Positions 12,486-22,518 of a DNA stretch of 64,000 nt are shown in pieces (positions within the stretch are counted from its first letter, which is position 1; every line of letters begins with the position of its first letter). Location: positions 285,110,875 to 285,174,874 of the forward strand of contig NC_073693.1 in NCBI RefSeq assembly GCF_029784155.1, in the 5' to 3' direction. This stretch comes from Uranotaenia lowii. Taxonomy: Eukaryota > Arthropoda > Insecta > Diptera > Culicidae. Below the pieces are notes generated by a model. That model had not been told where the DNA came from. It did no database searches and was given only the letters and a program-made list of their open reading frames with translations. The position numbers were made by a program, and so were the translations under genes.

Positions 12486-13040
12486 TCGTTAAGACTGTTT
12501 CAGAACCAAGTTTCGTTAAGACCGAACACCTTTTCTCTCCACTCGTTTACTTTGTTCTGTCTATATTCATTTATGTCCTTAAAGGCCAAGACCAAGGTTA
12601 TTAAATCACAAGCTTCTCTGACTTTGTCATTAAGTAGGCGAGGAGAGCGCGGTGATATTCAGTGAATTTGTTTGTAATCATTGGTAAATTTGCTTGAGCT
12701 TATGGCTTTGTTGGTAAACAAACTCCACGAACTCCGCAGTATCAAAATCAAAATGGCTGAATCGGGAATTTCACACATCGTTACACCTCCTATATATACA
12801 CACCTTGGCCAAGACAGTGTTATTGCAAGAGTCAAGATACTAGAGTTCGAGGGGTTCGAGACCTGCATCATGTAACCGGCAGATAGTGTCTTTGAATAAT
12901 TCTTATAAGATGTTTGTGATATTTTGGCAATAGCAATAGCCTCTCATAGGTCAAATTTAATTAGCCATAAATCCATCATTATTGATAACAAATAAGTCTT
13001 CACTATTTGACTATCAAACGAAGAATTAATTTATTAAGCT
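12486..13040. other. no recognised feature
   Basis: Open frames of 60-70 codons are present on both strands (12659-12875), but no family motif was recognised. The stretch may be another eroded retroelement piece because it lies between two RTE fragments. Confidence 0.4.
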
Positions 13041-13044
13041 CAAC

Positions 13045-13320
13045 GCAAGCCGAAATGTGCCGGGATAAGGACGGAGGCATCCTGACGGACAATCGTGAGG
13101 TGATCGAAAGGTGAAAGCAGCACTTCGAAAACCCTGAACAGCGCACATGCAGGAGACCAAGACGTAGAGGAGTCAACCCAAACGATGAGTGAAGTTAAGA
13201 AAGTCATTCGCCAGCTGAATAGGCCCGGACAAGTTAGCCGATGGCCTACACCGGTTGATGGTCCGGATCTGCGACACAGAACAGCTACCGGAGGAGTGGA
13301 AGGAGCAAAAGACAACGAAA
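13045..13320 (+). mobile_element. RTE-like LINE fragment, middle of reverse transcriptase
   Basis: In mixed frames it reads CRDKDGGILTDNREVIERWK, SEVKKVIRQLN and RICDTEQLPEEWKE, which are standard RTE connector and fingers motifs. It is broken by frameshifts and passes abruptly into a different reverse-transcriptase fragment near 13321. Confidence 0.7.
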
Positions 13321-13550
13321 AAAAAGGTTCATCCTACTCGCAATATAGAGAAAATAGTCAAGAGGTTCCCCAAGGAAGTGTATTGGGTCCCTTGTTATTT
13401 ATACTCTACATCAATGACACGAGAAATTGTTTACGCCATGGTAGCCTTAAAGTGTTCGTGGATGATTGTGTCTCCTACTGGAGTGGTAAAGACTTAGAGC
13501 TCGTGATGCTAAAGGCAAATTCTGATTTGAAAAACATTGCAGAGTTTTAA
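13321..13550 (+). mobile_element. second LINE reverse-transcriptase fragment (CR1/Jockey-like palm)
   Basis: Encodes EVPQGSVLGPLLFILYIND followed by a palm-like FVDD in place of YADD, then a stop at 13550. The motif spacing is that of a LINE palm domain, but the residues differ from the RTE fragment immediately upstream, so this is a separate insertion or a template-switch junction. A short ATGT microsatellite follows at 13726-13746. Confidence 0.65.
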
Positions 13551-14056
13551 AAACATAGGAAACTGTGCTTTAATTTAAATTAAACCAGCTGGATCATTAT
13601 TGGAAATCGAAAGATTGGAGTTTGTCCAGATTTGTTAATTGATGGTTGTGTCGTCGAAAACGTACGTCAGGTTAAATACAGGGTCCGGCAATTGAACTGC
13701 TACATTACTCCAACAGTATCGTCGCTTTGTATGTATGTATGTATGTTGGTAATCCACCATGGATGCACGGATTCACCGCAGTTTCTGCCAAAGTATGTGC
13801 TCACATGCATTCTTTAGATTATTATGTTCGACAAATCTCCAATGCAGCGCGCCATCATACCCGGACCCCATGGCTTCGTATGAACTGTCATGGAGTGAAT
13901 GTATTGTGTTGATGTAGGTATATTTTGGAAGAAAGAATCAATCAGGTAGGCTAGTTTACTTACAGGTATTCCGGCATCCGTGTATATACCTGGCCAGCTG
14001 GCAACTGATTGAACATTCCAATTATATAGTCAGTTATAGAATGAAACACATCTTAC

Positions 14057-14180
14057 CTGTCGGCACCTATGGGAATCGAACCCAAAAGTTTTTCTTGCCG
14101 ATACCGGGAATCGAACCCCGTACGCCTGGCATACCAATACCAGACTCGCGCCAGCCTTTCCGCTAGACTACATCGGTGCT
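14057..14180 (-). mobile_element. tRNA-derived SINE-like element (tRNA pseudogene with two B boxes)
   Basis: On the minus strand a box A (TAGTCTAGCGG) is followed by a box B (GGTTCGATTCC) with partial clover-leaf pairing (CCGAT with ATCGG ends). A second box B (GGGTTCGATTCCC) lies about 40 nt further on without its own box A. The anticodon loop is too long for a normal tRNA. The dimer-like layout recalls the Twin SINEs reported from Culex, but no family assignment is made. Confidence 0.55.
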
Positions 14181-14893
14181 TTAAACGACCCCTCGTCGCT
14201 TTGTTTACATTAAGTGTTAGTTTATCATTGGATGTAAGTGTTACTTTTGTAATCAGGTGTTCAGCTGTCCAATTTACACTGTATCAAAAAATTGTCATAA
14301 CAGCACGTACCTTGAAATACAAACAATCAAAAAGTGCACTTTTTCAGTCCATAAAATTACTACAGTTACATCATTCGCTGCAGAAACTATTCCTTTTTGT
14401 AGATCAGTATTAAAAATGTTTATGAATTAAACCTTAAAAATAATCCAATTCAGTTTGTATACACTGTAAATTTTTGCCTCGATTTCCAGCAAAAAAATTG
14501 CTGGAAACGTTCAGTAATCCAAAATTTTGCTGGAAACCAGCAATCGGTTTTCGAATTGCTGGATTTTTCAGCATTCGGTTGTGTTCTTGTCATTTTTGCT
14601 GAAAAATCAGCAATCGGTTTCCAAATTGCTGGACTTTCCAGCAATTGATCTAGTTTGCTGGAAAATCAGCAATCGAGTTGTCAAATTGAAGTCTGTTTGT
14701 TTTCGTATGCTGATGCAAGGTAAGACTATTTTACGAATTTTGGTTAGATTAATATAATTTTTTTTATTTTCCTCTATATTCTAGCAACCAGACATCAAAT
14801 CAAGGGTGAGTTTTTATATAACATGTAGATATTTCATAAAAGATACTAATCAGAATTCTTTTCTCAGGTGGCGAATGATCAACACTTTGGCAC

Positions 14894-15232
14894 TGTTAAC
14901 GCGTTAATTTAAGCCACATTAATGAATCTCATAATGCGGAAGCAAAACGAGAGCAAACAAACAAATTTATCGCAGACTGGATACTCTTTTGGCACAGCTG
15001 ATCAACACCCGATCAGCTGACGATCGAAGCAGTCAAAATTAACCACCGAAGAGATCGGATATAGCTCCACAATATACAATAAAGATTAAGTCGAAAGCGC
15101 AAGTTAAGCTATTCTTTAAAGTTGTATAATAAAAAGGCATATCTTTGAAGACAATATAAAGTGTTTTGAAAGTCAATCCGCGTTTCTGAATTCATCCGAA
15201 AGTGTTAAAATAAGTCGTTATAAACTGCAACA
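14894..15232 (+). repeat. BEL-1 5' LTR
   Basis: 339 bp, begins TGTTAACGCG and ends CTGCAACA. It contains an AATAAAG signal followed by a second ATAATAAAAAGG-type signal in its second half. Preceded by the target duplicate GGCAC. Confidence 0.95.
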
Positions 15233-15234
15233 TT

Positions 15235-15257
15235 TGGTCCGAAACGAGCCGGATCGA
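15235..15257 (+). other. BEL-1 primer binding site (diverged tRNA-Tyr type)
   Basis: Two bases after the LTR the sequence TGGTCCGAAACGAGCCGG shares the TGGTCC and CGAGCCGGA blocks with the complement of an insect tRNA-Tyr 3' end, but differs between them. BEL-2 has a closer match at the same position, which supports the reading. Confidence 0.55.
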
Positions 15258-16147
15258 GAAGCGCGTTGATTTACTTGCCTTCAATTGTTCCCCGTGTGAA
15301 GCATCAAGTGTGATAAAAGGACAACCAACGGCTATTGTGTGCACCCAAGCCGTCGCATGTAGTGAAGCCAAACGCTTGTGTCGATAATTTGTGGCTTTTG
15401 CGTCTGCTGTTGAGTGTGGTGATAGGGAATCAATTGGATACCTCGGGCGAAAACTGCTGTGAAATTGTGAACTTTTCGCTGTTTTGTGGCATTTGTGGCG
15501 GTAGTACATCTCTCTTGGTGCTGCTGGTTATAAACCCAAGTGTACCCAGTGTCTCCCCTGGGAACGAAACACCCCTTACCCCTCATCCTGGTACATTAGA
15601 AGTTGATTGAATCAACATAAAGTGTCGGATTTGAACCACATAAAGTGTACTCAAGTGACAAGTGTTGTGCTTTGGTCGATGTACCTTTCCCCCCCGTTGG
15701 TTTGAGTGACACCTCCTCTCCCCCCTCCCCCAGGGACTGTAAAATTGGGGAACAGTGTTAGTGAAAGGCAAATAAAACCAGATTTTGAAGGAGTTTTCAT
15801 GAAAATTGGCACGAGCTCGACGCACGGATCACCAGAGTTTGGCAGAAGCAACAAACTAAGGAATTGGATAGTTTGTAGGATAAGTACTGTGTGCTCAGGT
15901 AAGTCTGTGGTGCAGACCAGCTTTGAGGATCGGGTAGCTGGAAACCAAATTGAATGAAGGTAATTGTGCATGCTGGGTTAATAAATCATTTTGCGAGAGT
16001 CGGTTAAATTCGATCATCGGACATTCTGTTGGTTGGTTGTTAATCGTGAAACATCGTCGTTTACCGTGCTGTTCTGTGGACTCGTGATACCGTGCAGTGC
16101 AGTGGTGTTGAGTTTATCCTGTGGTTGTGCGTGCCCGAATAACTACC

Positions 16148-18235
16148 ATGCCTCGAGAGGACTTACGACTCCTGGTGAAGCAGGAAAGGAACCTGAGAAG
16201 TTTAATGGACAATATCCAGGATTTTGCAAACGGTTACCAAGCAGAGCGAGATTTCATATCCTTAAAATTCCGCATGCAGAAATTGGACGAATTGTACGAT
16301 AAATTCATTCGTGTGCGGGAGAACATTGAAGTGCTAACTGACGATGCGGAAATGGACGTTTGCATACAAGGCGACGAGGAACAGGCGGCCCTTGAACGTG
16401 CGATGAGAATCAGCGAACGTGAAGAAGTCAATATGCGCATCATCAAGGACTTCGAGAATCGTTTCTTCGACATTAAACACTGTTTGGGTGTGCTGGAAGC
16501 AGCCGAAAGTGGTTCCGGTGCCAGCACTCAAAGGTCAATTCAAGCATCCGTTTCACAACCCAGAATCAAACTCCCTGAATTGAAGTTGCCAACATTCAGC
16601 GGAAAGCTTCAGGATTGGATCACCTTCCGGGATACATTCTCCAGCATGATCCACAACAACCATCATCTGTCCGACATCGACAAGTTTACCTATCTCCGAA
16701 CGTCGTTGACAGGTGATGCATTGTCAGAAATAGGTTCAATTGAGTTGACATCGGCTAACTACAGCATTGCCTGGCAAGCTCTCCACAATTCCTTTGAGAA
16801 CAAAAAGCTTTTAGTGAAATCCTACCTCGACGTTTTGTTCTCTGTCTACCCCATGGAAGAAGAATCCTATGAACAGCTCCACCGAGTGGTGAAGGATTTT
16901 GAGACAACGCTGATGATGCTCCAGAAGGTCGGTGTGGAAACTGATGGGATGACCACCATTCTTCAGCATATGTTGTGTCAGCGTTTGGATTCTGCTACTT
17001 TACATCAATGGGAATGCCACCACAACTCGAAGGAGGTTCCAACATATCCGCAGTTGATTGAATTCCTGAAGTCAAGGTGTATGGTGCTCCGTAATCTTTC
17101 TAATTCAAGTCAAGGGGAACTGAAAAAGCAATTTAGTTTTCCGGCACTCAGTCATACCAGTCTCGAGTATAAGTTTGCCTGTCCTTTCTGTGCTGAGTCT
17201 ATACACTCAGTGTTTAAGTGTCAAAAGTTTACACAAATGAAGGTGTCCGATCGTGTTGATTTGATTAAGAAGAAATCATTGTGCCTCAATTGTCTCTCGC
17301 CAGGTCACATCGCGAGATTTTGTGTTAAGGGATCTTGCCAGATCTGCGGAAGAGGCCATCACACCCTCCTGCATGCTGGTCCTGTTGTATCACAGTCCAA
17401 TTTAGAGCAGTTACGAGTTCCACAGCAAGTCAATCAGGACGCGAATCAACAGCCACCACAGAACCAAACAGAGATACCCTTTGAAGAAATCCTTCCTAAT
17501 TCAACTCTCCAGAACCAGACACATCTGTCACACAATCCGAACATGATTAACCACCCATCCTTCAGTACCACAGACAATCCTTCCACTAGCCACAGTGCTT
17601 TCATATCCGTAAATCCTAGTAACTTTTCAAGCACTGTTTTGCTGTCCACAGCAGTTGTTATGATTGAGGATGGATATGGAAATTCCATTCCAGCACGAGC
17701 TTTGTTGGATTCAGGATCACAGCTATGCTTCATGACTGAAAGAATTTCTCAGTCTTTGAAACTTCAACGCTATCGACATCATCTTCCAGTCAACGGTATT
17801 GGACAATCAACTACCTGTTCCACACAGTCTGTAATCGCTTCCATTGGATCTCGGTATACCAACTACCGGTCTACTTTGAAATTTCACGTCCTCCCGAAAG
17901 TAACCTCTGGTCTCCCCGGGAAAAAGTTCAACATCACTAGTTGGAAGATACCTCCAGGACTCAACATTGCAGATCACGATTTTCAAAATCCCGGTAATAT
18001 TGATCTAATTCTCGGGGCTGAGATATTCTACGATCTGTTGTTGGAAGGACAACACAATTTAAACGACGTTGGGCCAGTACTACAGAATACAAAGCTGGGA
18101 TGGATCGTTTCTGGCAAGGTTTTCAATGAGAACCAAGTTCAAAACCCTGCAATTCAGCATGATGTCATGCTCACAAATAATCACATGCTACTTATCTGGA
18201 GCAACAATCCCGAGCCACCAGAAAAGGCAGATTAG
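16148..18235 (+). CDS. gag-pr: BEL/Pao Gag with aspartic protease
   Basis: A 695-residue intact frame; the first ATG of the frame is at 16148 (MPREDLRLLV). Residues about 140-300 carry the Pao Gag core (LPTFSGKLQDWITFRDTFSS), which binds and packages element RNA in virus-like particles. Cysteine motifs follow: CPFC near 343, a CCHC knuckle CLNCLSPGHIARFC near 378, and CQICGRGHHTLLH near 396. A pepsin-like protease has its ALLDSGSQLCFM active-site loop near 520 and ends with LGWIVSGKV. The protein stops 20-30 residues after the protease, where a normal BEL polyprotein would continue into reverse transcriptase. The open frame together with identical LTRs suggests the protein is still made. It is a retroelement protein, not a host gene. 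Confidence 0.92.
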   Translation: MPREDLRLLVKQERNLRSLMDNIQDFANGYQAERDFISLKFRMQKLDELYDKFIRVRENIEVLTDDAEMDVCIQGDEEQAALERAMRISEREEVNMRIIKDFENRFFDIKHCLGVLEAAESGSGASTQRSIQASVSQPRIKLPELKLPTFSGKLQDWITFRDTFSSMIHNNHHLSDIDKFTYLRTSLTGDALSEIGSIELTSANYSIAWQALHNSFENKKLLVKSYLDVLFSVYPMEEESYEQLHRVVKDFETTLMMLQKVGVETDGMTTILQHMLCQRLDSATLHQWECHHNSKEVPTYPQLIEFLKSRCMVLRNLSNSSQGELKKQFSFPALSHTSLEYKFACPFCAESIHSVFKCQKFTQMKVSDRVDLIKKKSLCLNCLSPGHIARFCVKGSCQICGRGHHTLLHAGPVVSQSNLEQLRVPQQVNQDANQQPPQNQTEIPFEEILPNSTLQNQTHLSHNPNMINHPSFSTTDNPSTSHSAFISVNPSNFSSTVLLSTAVVMIEDGYGNSIPARALLDSGSQLCFMTERISQSLKLQRYRHHLPVNGIGQSTTCSTQSVIASIGSRYTNYRSTLKFHVLPKVTSGLPGKKFNITSWKIPPGLNIADHDFQNPGNIDLILGAEIFYDLLLEGQHNLNDVGPVLQNTKLGWIVSGKVFNENQVQNPAIQHDVMLTNNHMLLIWSNNPEPPEKAD

Positions 18236-18267
18236 AGTTCTCCTACATCGAGGCGCAATCGGCGCGC

Positions 18268-18293
18268 CTGCGGGGGTCAATTGGCCCCCGCAG
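18268..18293 (+). other. BEL-1 hairpin H1
   Basis: A perfect 9-bp stem, CTGCGGGGG with CCCCCGCAG, closes an 8-nt loop. It lies 33 bases after the Gag-protease stop, preceded by GGCGCGC and followed by AGTTAAGT. It belongs to the H1-H3 series. Confidence 0.85.
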
Positions 18294-18515
18294 TCCAGTT
18301 AAGTAATTTATTTTTAAAATATGGTCAAAAAAGCTCAAGAAATGTTCATACTCCATAGTCTCGTCAGTGGCCACGGCGGTCGCTGACCGTCTGTACCGTC
18401 CGTACCGTAGAGTCCATCCATGAAGCGCTGAAGTCTACCAGAACCTTAAAGTCCATCACATCCCTAAGGGCATGCTACCTCGCTGAATGAAAGTTGATAG
18501 AGCGTCTTGTATTTT

Positions 18516-18539
18516 TGTGGAGGTTGAGGGACCTCCACA
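18516..18539 (+). other. BEL-1 hairpin H2
   Basis: A perfect 9-bp stem, TGTGGAGGT with ACCTCCACA, closes the loop TGAGGG. It is preceded by AGAGCGTC and followed by AGTTAAGT as in H1. It lies about 250 bp after H1. Confidence 0.85.
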
Positions 18540-18732
18540 CAAAGTTAAGTTTGCGTGATTTTATACTATTCCTTCAAGAGCATACACAATCCTTTCATCA
18601 GCAGGAAGTCGTGCCAACCACATCTCAGTCGTCATATGAAGTTAAGCTATCACCACAATTCGTCTCACCCCCAAAGAAGATTTCATGAAGCCATCACCGA
18701 TCATCGCAGCAGCATCGGCGCAATGAGCGCCC

Positions 18733-18753
18733 GCGGTGGCTCGAAGCCACCGC
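18733..18753 (+). other. BEL-1 hairpin H3
   Basis: A perfect 9-bp stem, GCGGTGGCT with AGCCACCGC, closes a 3-nt loop. It is preceded by GAGCGCCC and followed by GGGAAGTC. It lies about 216 bp after H2. Stem positions that differ between H1, H2 and H3 change on both sides so pairing is kept. Confidence 0.85.
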
Positions 18754-19100
18754 TTCAGGGAAGTCTTTTAATAATAATTTTTGATTGAGTAAAAAAGCCC
18801 TTCTCATCTGATTCCAGAGTTGATGGGCCTAGGAGGCCGTGTACCAGGATCAACGGTGCATTTCTTCATCGAAGGCATAGGCTACAACGTACAACCACAG
18901 CCAGGTCGAAGAGAAAAACATACAGTCCACTCTGAAGAATAAGAAGAAGACGATGTCCAGTCCAGTGAGACACTGATCGAGTTCAGCAGAAAATCAACGC
19001 ATTTCTTTTATTTTGTTAATTGCGTGATATCATTTTTTGGATTGTTTTGAGAAGTAGTAGATATAGTAGAGTTTGAATTTCGTTGATAATGCTAGGCATA

Positions 19101-19116
19101 TCAAGGGGGCCGGTAA
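19101..19116 (+). other. BEL-1 polypurine tract region
   Basis: TCAAGGGGGCCGGTAA directly precedes the 3' LTR, as expected for plus-strand priming. BEL-2 has TCAAGGTGGCCGGAA at the same place. Confidence 0.75.
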
Positions 19117-19455
19117 TGTTAACGCGTTAATTTAAGCCACATTAATGAATCTCATAATGCGGAAGCAAAACGAGAGCAAACAAACAAATTTATCGCAGAC
19201 TGGATACTCTTTTGGCACAGCTGATCAACACCCGATCAGCTGACGATCGAAGCAGTCAAAATTAACCACCGAAGAGATCGGATATAGCTCCACAATATAC
19301 AATAAAGATTAAGTCGAAAGCGCAAGTTAAGCTATTCTTTAAAGTTGTATAATAAAAAGGCATATCTTTGAAGACAATATAAAGTGTTTTGAAAGTCAAT
19401 CCGCGTTTCTGAATTCATCCGAAAGTGTTAAAATAAGTCGTTATAAACTGCAACA
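19117..19455 (+). repeat. BEL-1 3' LTR
   Basis: 339 bp, no difference from the 5' LTR seen on reading; followed by the target duplicate GGCAC (19456-19460). Confidence 0.95.
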
Positions 19456-20564
19456 GGCACAAAGCTGCCACTCTAGAGCCGGTGTTGTAAAATTTTTAGA
19501 AAAAGTTTTTGGAAATAAATACAAACATTATTGAAAAATGGAAGAAAGTAATTGTTTCTTATTGCCCATTATATGCACAGCCAGTATTCAATATTTAATT
19601 TTGAATGAAATATAAATTTGATACTAAATACAGCCGGTTGTTTTGAAAGAAATAGCTGGTTTCCAGCAATCTGGATTGCTGATTTTGCTGGAAACCAGCA
19701 TCAACGTTTGCTGTTTTTTCCAGCAATTTAAATTGCTGAAAATTTTGCTGGAAAGTCAGCGGGACAAAAACCAGCAAAATTTTGCTGGTTTCCAGCAAAA
19801 AAAAATTTGCTGTGTAGAAAGTCCCAAAAACGACGTCAAAAAATTGTCCGTACACTGAGGCCTTTGTCTAATATTAGTCAAGTAAACAGTTATGTGTCGG
19901 TCTGTCAAATGCAGAAACGTGAGTTGAATCTCAGCAAAGACAATTTCCAGTGGTTTGAGCGATAAATTCGATAAAATGAAATTTATTATACATGGAGACC
20001 AGAAGTACTAAAAAACGGTATGGTAAGGGACGCCGACCTACTGTGGTGACACCTGCCATGGCGAAGATCGTCAAGAGGCGCCTTAAGAGATATCCTCGTC
20101 GTAATGCCACTAAATTGGCAGAGGATCTCAACATACCGGATCGAAGTCTCCGTCGGATCCTGAAAGATAAACTTCAGACCAGGCCCAACAAGATCCAAAA
20201 GGTTCAAGACCTTACGGTGAAGCAGAAATAAGAACGGGTAAAAAGGGCGAAGGCGCTGCTGAAGAGGGCCGCGGAAGGAAGGTTGAAGAATATCGTGTTT
20301 ACCGACGAGAAACTCTTCACCGTACAGCAGCTCGTGAGTAAGCAGAACGACAGAGTTTGGTTGCCAGACAAATCACGAAGCCATGCCGACTTGCTGACGG
20401 CCACCCTGCGACAGAAATCAGCATCGGTGATGGTTTGGGCCGGAATCACACGTGATGAGTGGACTCCGCTGTCCCTGAAGGAGTTAAGATCAACCAAAAT
20501 ACATATCGGGAACTCGTTCTACAGAATGTCGTCGAACCGTGGCCACGTCGACATTTTGGTTCCA

Positions 20565-21540
20565 CACACAAAATTTTCGAGGCCAGAATTTAGCAAAATT
20601 TTGCTCAAATTTGACCAGCTAGAAATTAAGCAATCAATTTAGCAATATTTTTTCACTAAAATTTTAGCAAACGAGAGAAAAAGTTAGCCGCCGCAATATT
20701 TACTCAAATTTTTAGCAAAATTCGAAGGAAAAGACCGCCTAGAATTTTTGTTAAAATTTTTCTTTTCGAAACGCAGGGAGGTTATCAGATTTCAAATAAA
20801 AAAAACACTGATTCTTTCACACTTATTTATTTTTTTAAACTTTTTCTGGATTTCCACTTTTTTTTCACAACACAACACGAGCTTTACCAATTATTTCTTC
20901 CGGCGTCTGTACCGGGTTGTTCTGGGTATGTTGACCGCTGGTTTCCGGATGCTTTCATCGTCGACCAACATGAATCAGGTTCCTTTTTCCTCTTGGATGA
21001 ATCCCCGGCTTTGGTGTTGTATTCGCTGGGAGCACCAACCTGGTAAAAATAGAAAATTTTACACATAAAAACTCGATAAGTTTGTTTGCGTCTAGATCAT
21101 AGTCTTTACCTGTTTGCTTCTAGTATAGATCCGCTTTCATTGCTGGCTCCTTTTCCGGTGATGTTTGTTCACGCCAGTAGCAGCAGTCTCCTGGTGAAAA
21201 AACAAAGAATTTATACATTAAGAAGCCAGATTTTTTCATAGTCAAATGGGTTCTTACCTTTGCTCTCCCGATATTGGTTTGGCTTCCTTTCCATCGTCCA
21301 CTTAGACATCATCAAGTCCACAAGTACCGCCAAAATCGAATTTTCTATCGCACTGATTTGCACGCGCCGACTTGTTTATTTTTTCTCGTAGCCGGCGGCT
21401 GCTGTCTGAACAAAGCGGCCTTCATTTTTACTTAAACCAAGCAAATTTAGCTTTTTGCTAACTCAAAAGTAAAACAATATTTTTGCTAACGGAAAGTAAC
21501 AGCAACTTTTTGCTAAGTGGAGCCCCGAAAATTTTGTGTG
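20565..21540. mobile_element. CACTA-like non-autonomous element, copy 1
   Basis: 976 bp with ends CACACAAAATTTTCGAGGCC and (reverse complement) CACACAAAATTTTCGGGGCT. It is flanked by CA on both sides (20563-20564, 21541-21542); collapsing the CA duplication returns the Tc1-like frame. Subterminal regions are dense in AGCAAAATTTTGCT-type palindromes. On the minus strand, splice signals delimit exon-like blocks: donor AAAG|GTAAGAAC near 21257, acceptor CACCAG|GAGAC near 21192, donor ACAG|GTAAAG near 21110, acceptor TACCAG|GTTGG near 21040. The first block can start MSKWTMERKPNQYRESK. No transposase is present. Confidence 0.75.
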
Positions 21541-21674
21541 CAGGGATTGGGTTTTCCAACAGGACTCGGCGCCGGCTCACAAAGCGAAGAAAACCCAACT
21601 TTGGATTGCACAACATTCTCCAGGGTTCATTTCGAGCTCCGAGTGGCCGGCGAGTTCGCCAGACCCGAACCCTA

Positions 21675-22518
21675 CACACAAAATTTTCGAGGCCAGAATT
21701 TAGCAAAAATTTGCTCAAATTTGACCAGCTAGAAAATTAGCAAAAAAATTAGCAATATTTTTTAACTATAATTTTAGCAAACGAGAAAAAAAGATAGCCG
21801 CCGCAAATTTTACTCAATTTTTTAGCAAAAACCGAAAGAAAAGATCGCCCGGATCTGAAATTTCAAAATTTATTGTTTTTTCTCTGGAGAATCAGGGAGA
21901 ACGTTTGATTATGAAAAAGAATTCACAAATTTACTTCACTTTCAATTTATTTTTAAATTTTTTTTAAAATTTAATTTCACGTTCGATTAACGGAAATTGC
22001 GGTTCCAGCGGGCGAAACTTCAAGCCATCTTTATCGACGAATGCACCAGAGTGTGTGCCGGATGCAGCTCGTTGAAGTTCCAGCTGTGGTCCCCTTTATT
22101 TCTGGTCTGATGGGGGTTTTGTGTTGCAGTTGTAACCTGAAAGAAAAACAAACAATTTTGGATTTAAAAATCGGAAAATTTGTACAATTTATAATTCGCC
22201 CTTACCTGTACGCATCCGGTGTCGATTTGGTTAGTATTTTGTTGTTGACTTAGCCACCACTAGAACCACTAGCATCGAACTCTCGGAACCGCGCACAATC
22301 ATGTCTGTTTGTTATTTTTCTTAAAACCCGCGGTGGCTGTTGTCTGTGCACAAAGCGGCTAGCAAACCTTTGTTTTGCTAAAGTCAAGCAAAATGAACTT
22401 TCTAATTGCTAAAATCAAGTAAATTTAGCTTTTTGCCAACTCAACAGTAAAAAAATATTTTTGCTAACGGAAAGTAACAGCGAAATTTTGCTAAGTGGAG
22501 CCCCGAAAGTTTTGTGTG
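21675..22518. mobile_element. CACTA-like non-autonomous element, copy 2
   Basis: 844 bp, same termini and same subterminal repeat composition as copy 1, inserted 134 bp further along the same transposase. It too has minus-strand splice-like signals (donor ACAG|GTAAGGG near 22206, acceptor TTTCAG|GTTAC near 22137). Flanks are TA on the left and TT on the right, so the target duplication is imperfect. The interior is much more diverged from copy 1 than the ends are. Confidence 0.75.

Larger units (their letters stand above)
14894..19455 (+). mobile_element. BEL-1: Gag-protease-only BEL/Pao LTR retrotransposon
   Basis: Two 339-bp LTRs (14894-15232, 19117-19455) start TG and end CA and look identical by eye. 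The target duplication is GGCAC (14889-14893 and 19456-19460). Internal order is primer binding site, long leader, one Gag-protease frame (16148-18235), an 880-bp non-coding part with three strong hairpins, and a purine tract before the 3' LTR. Reverse transcriptase, RNase H and integrase are absent, so movement would need enzymes from another element. Identical LTRs indicate a recent insertion. Confidence 0.93.
14462..19814. mobile_element. CACTA-like non-autonomous element, split by BEL-1
   Basis: Ends are CACTGTAAATTTTTGC (14462) and, reverse-complemented, CACAGCAAATTTTTTTTGC (19814), flanked by TA on both sides (14460-14461, 19815-19816). Removing BEL-1 and its 5-bp duplication leaves about 786 bp. 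Both subterminal regions are packed with short palindromes of the type TTGCTGGAAACCAGCAA (14.48-14.67 kb and 19.65-19.81 kb). The middle contains two short introns by signal (donor GTAAGA at about 14717, acceptor ATTCTAG, 22-bp exon, donor GTGAGT, acceptor TTCTCAG). No transposase is present. CACTA affiliation rests on terminal CACT, 2-bp TSD and subterminal repeats, and is an inference. Confidence 0.6.

Noticed and set aside
12659..12875. Opposed 64- and 70-codon frames as a LINE ORF1 remnant
   Set aside because: No zinc knuckle or other ORF1 signature could be seen.
14057..14180. Functional tRNA gene
   Set aside because: The anticodon loop is too long, the acceptor stem pairs poorly, and a second unmatched box B follows.
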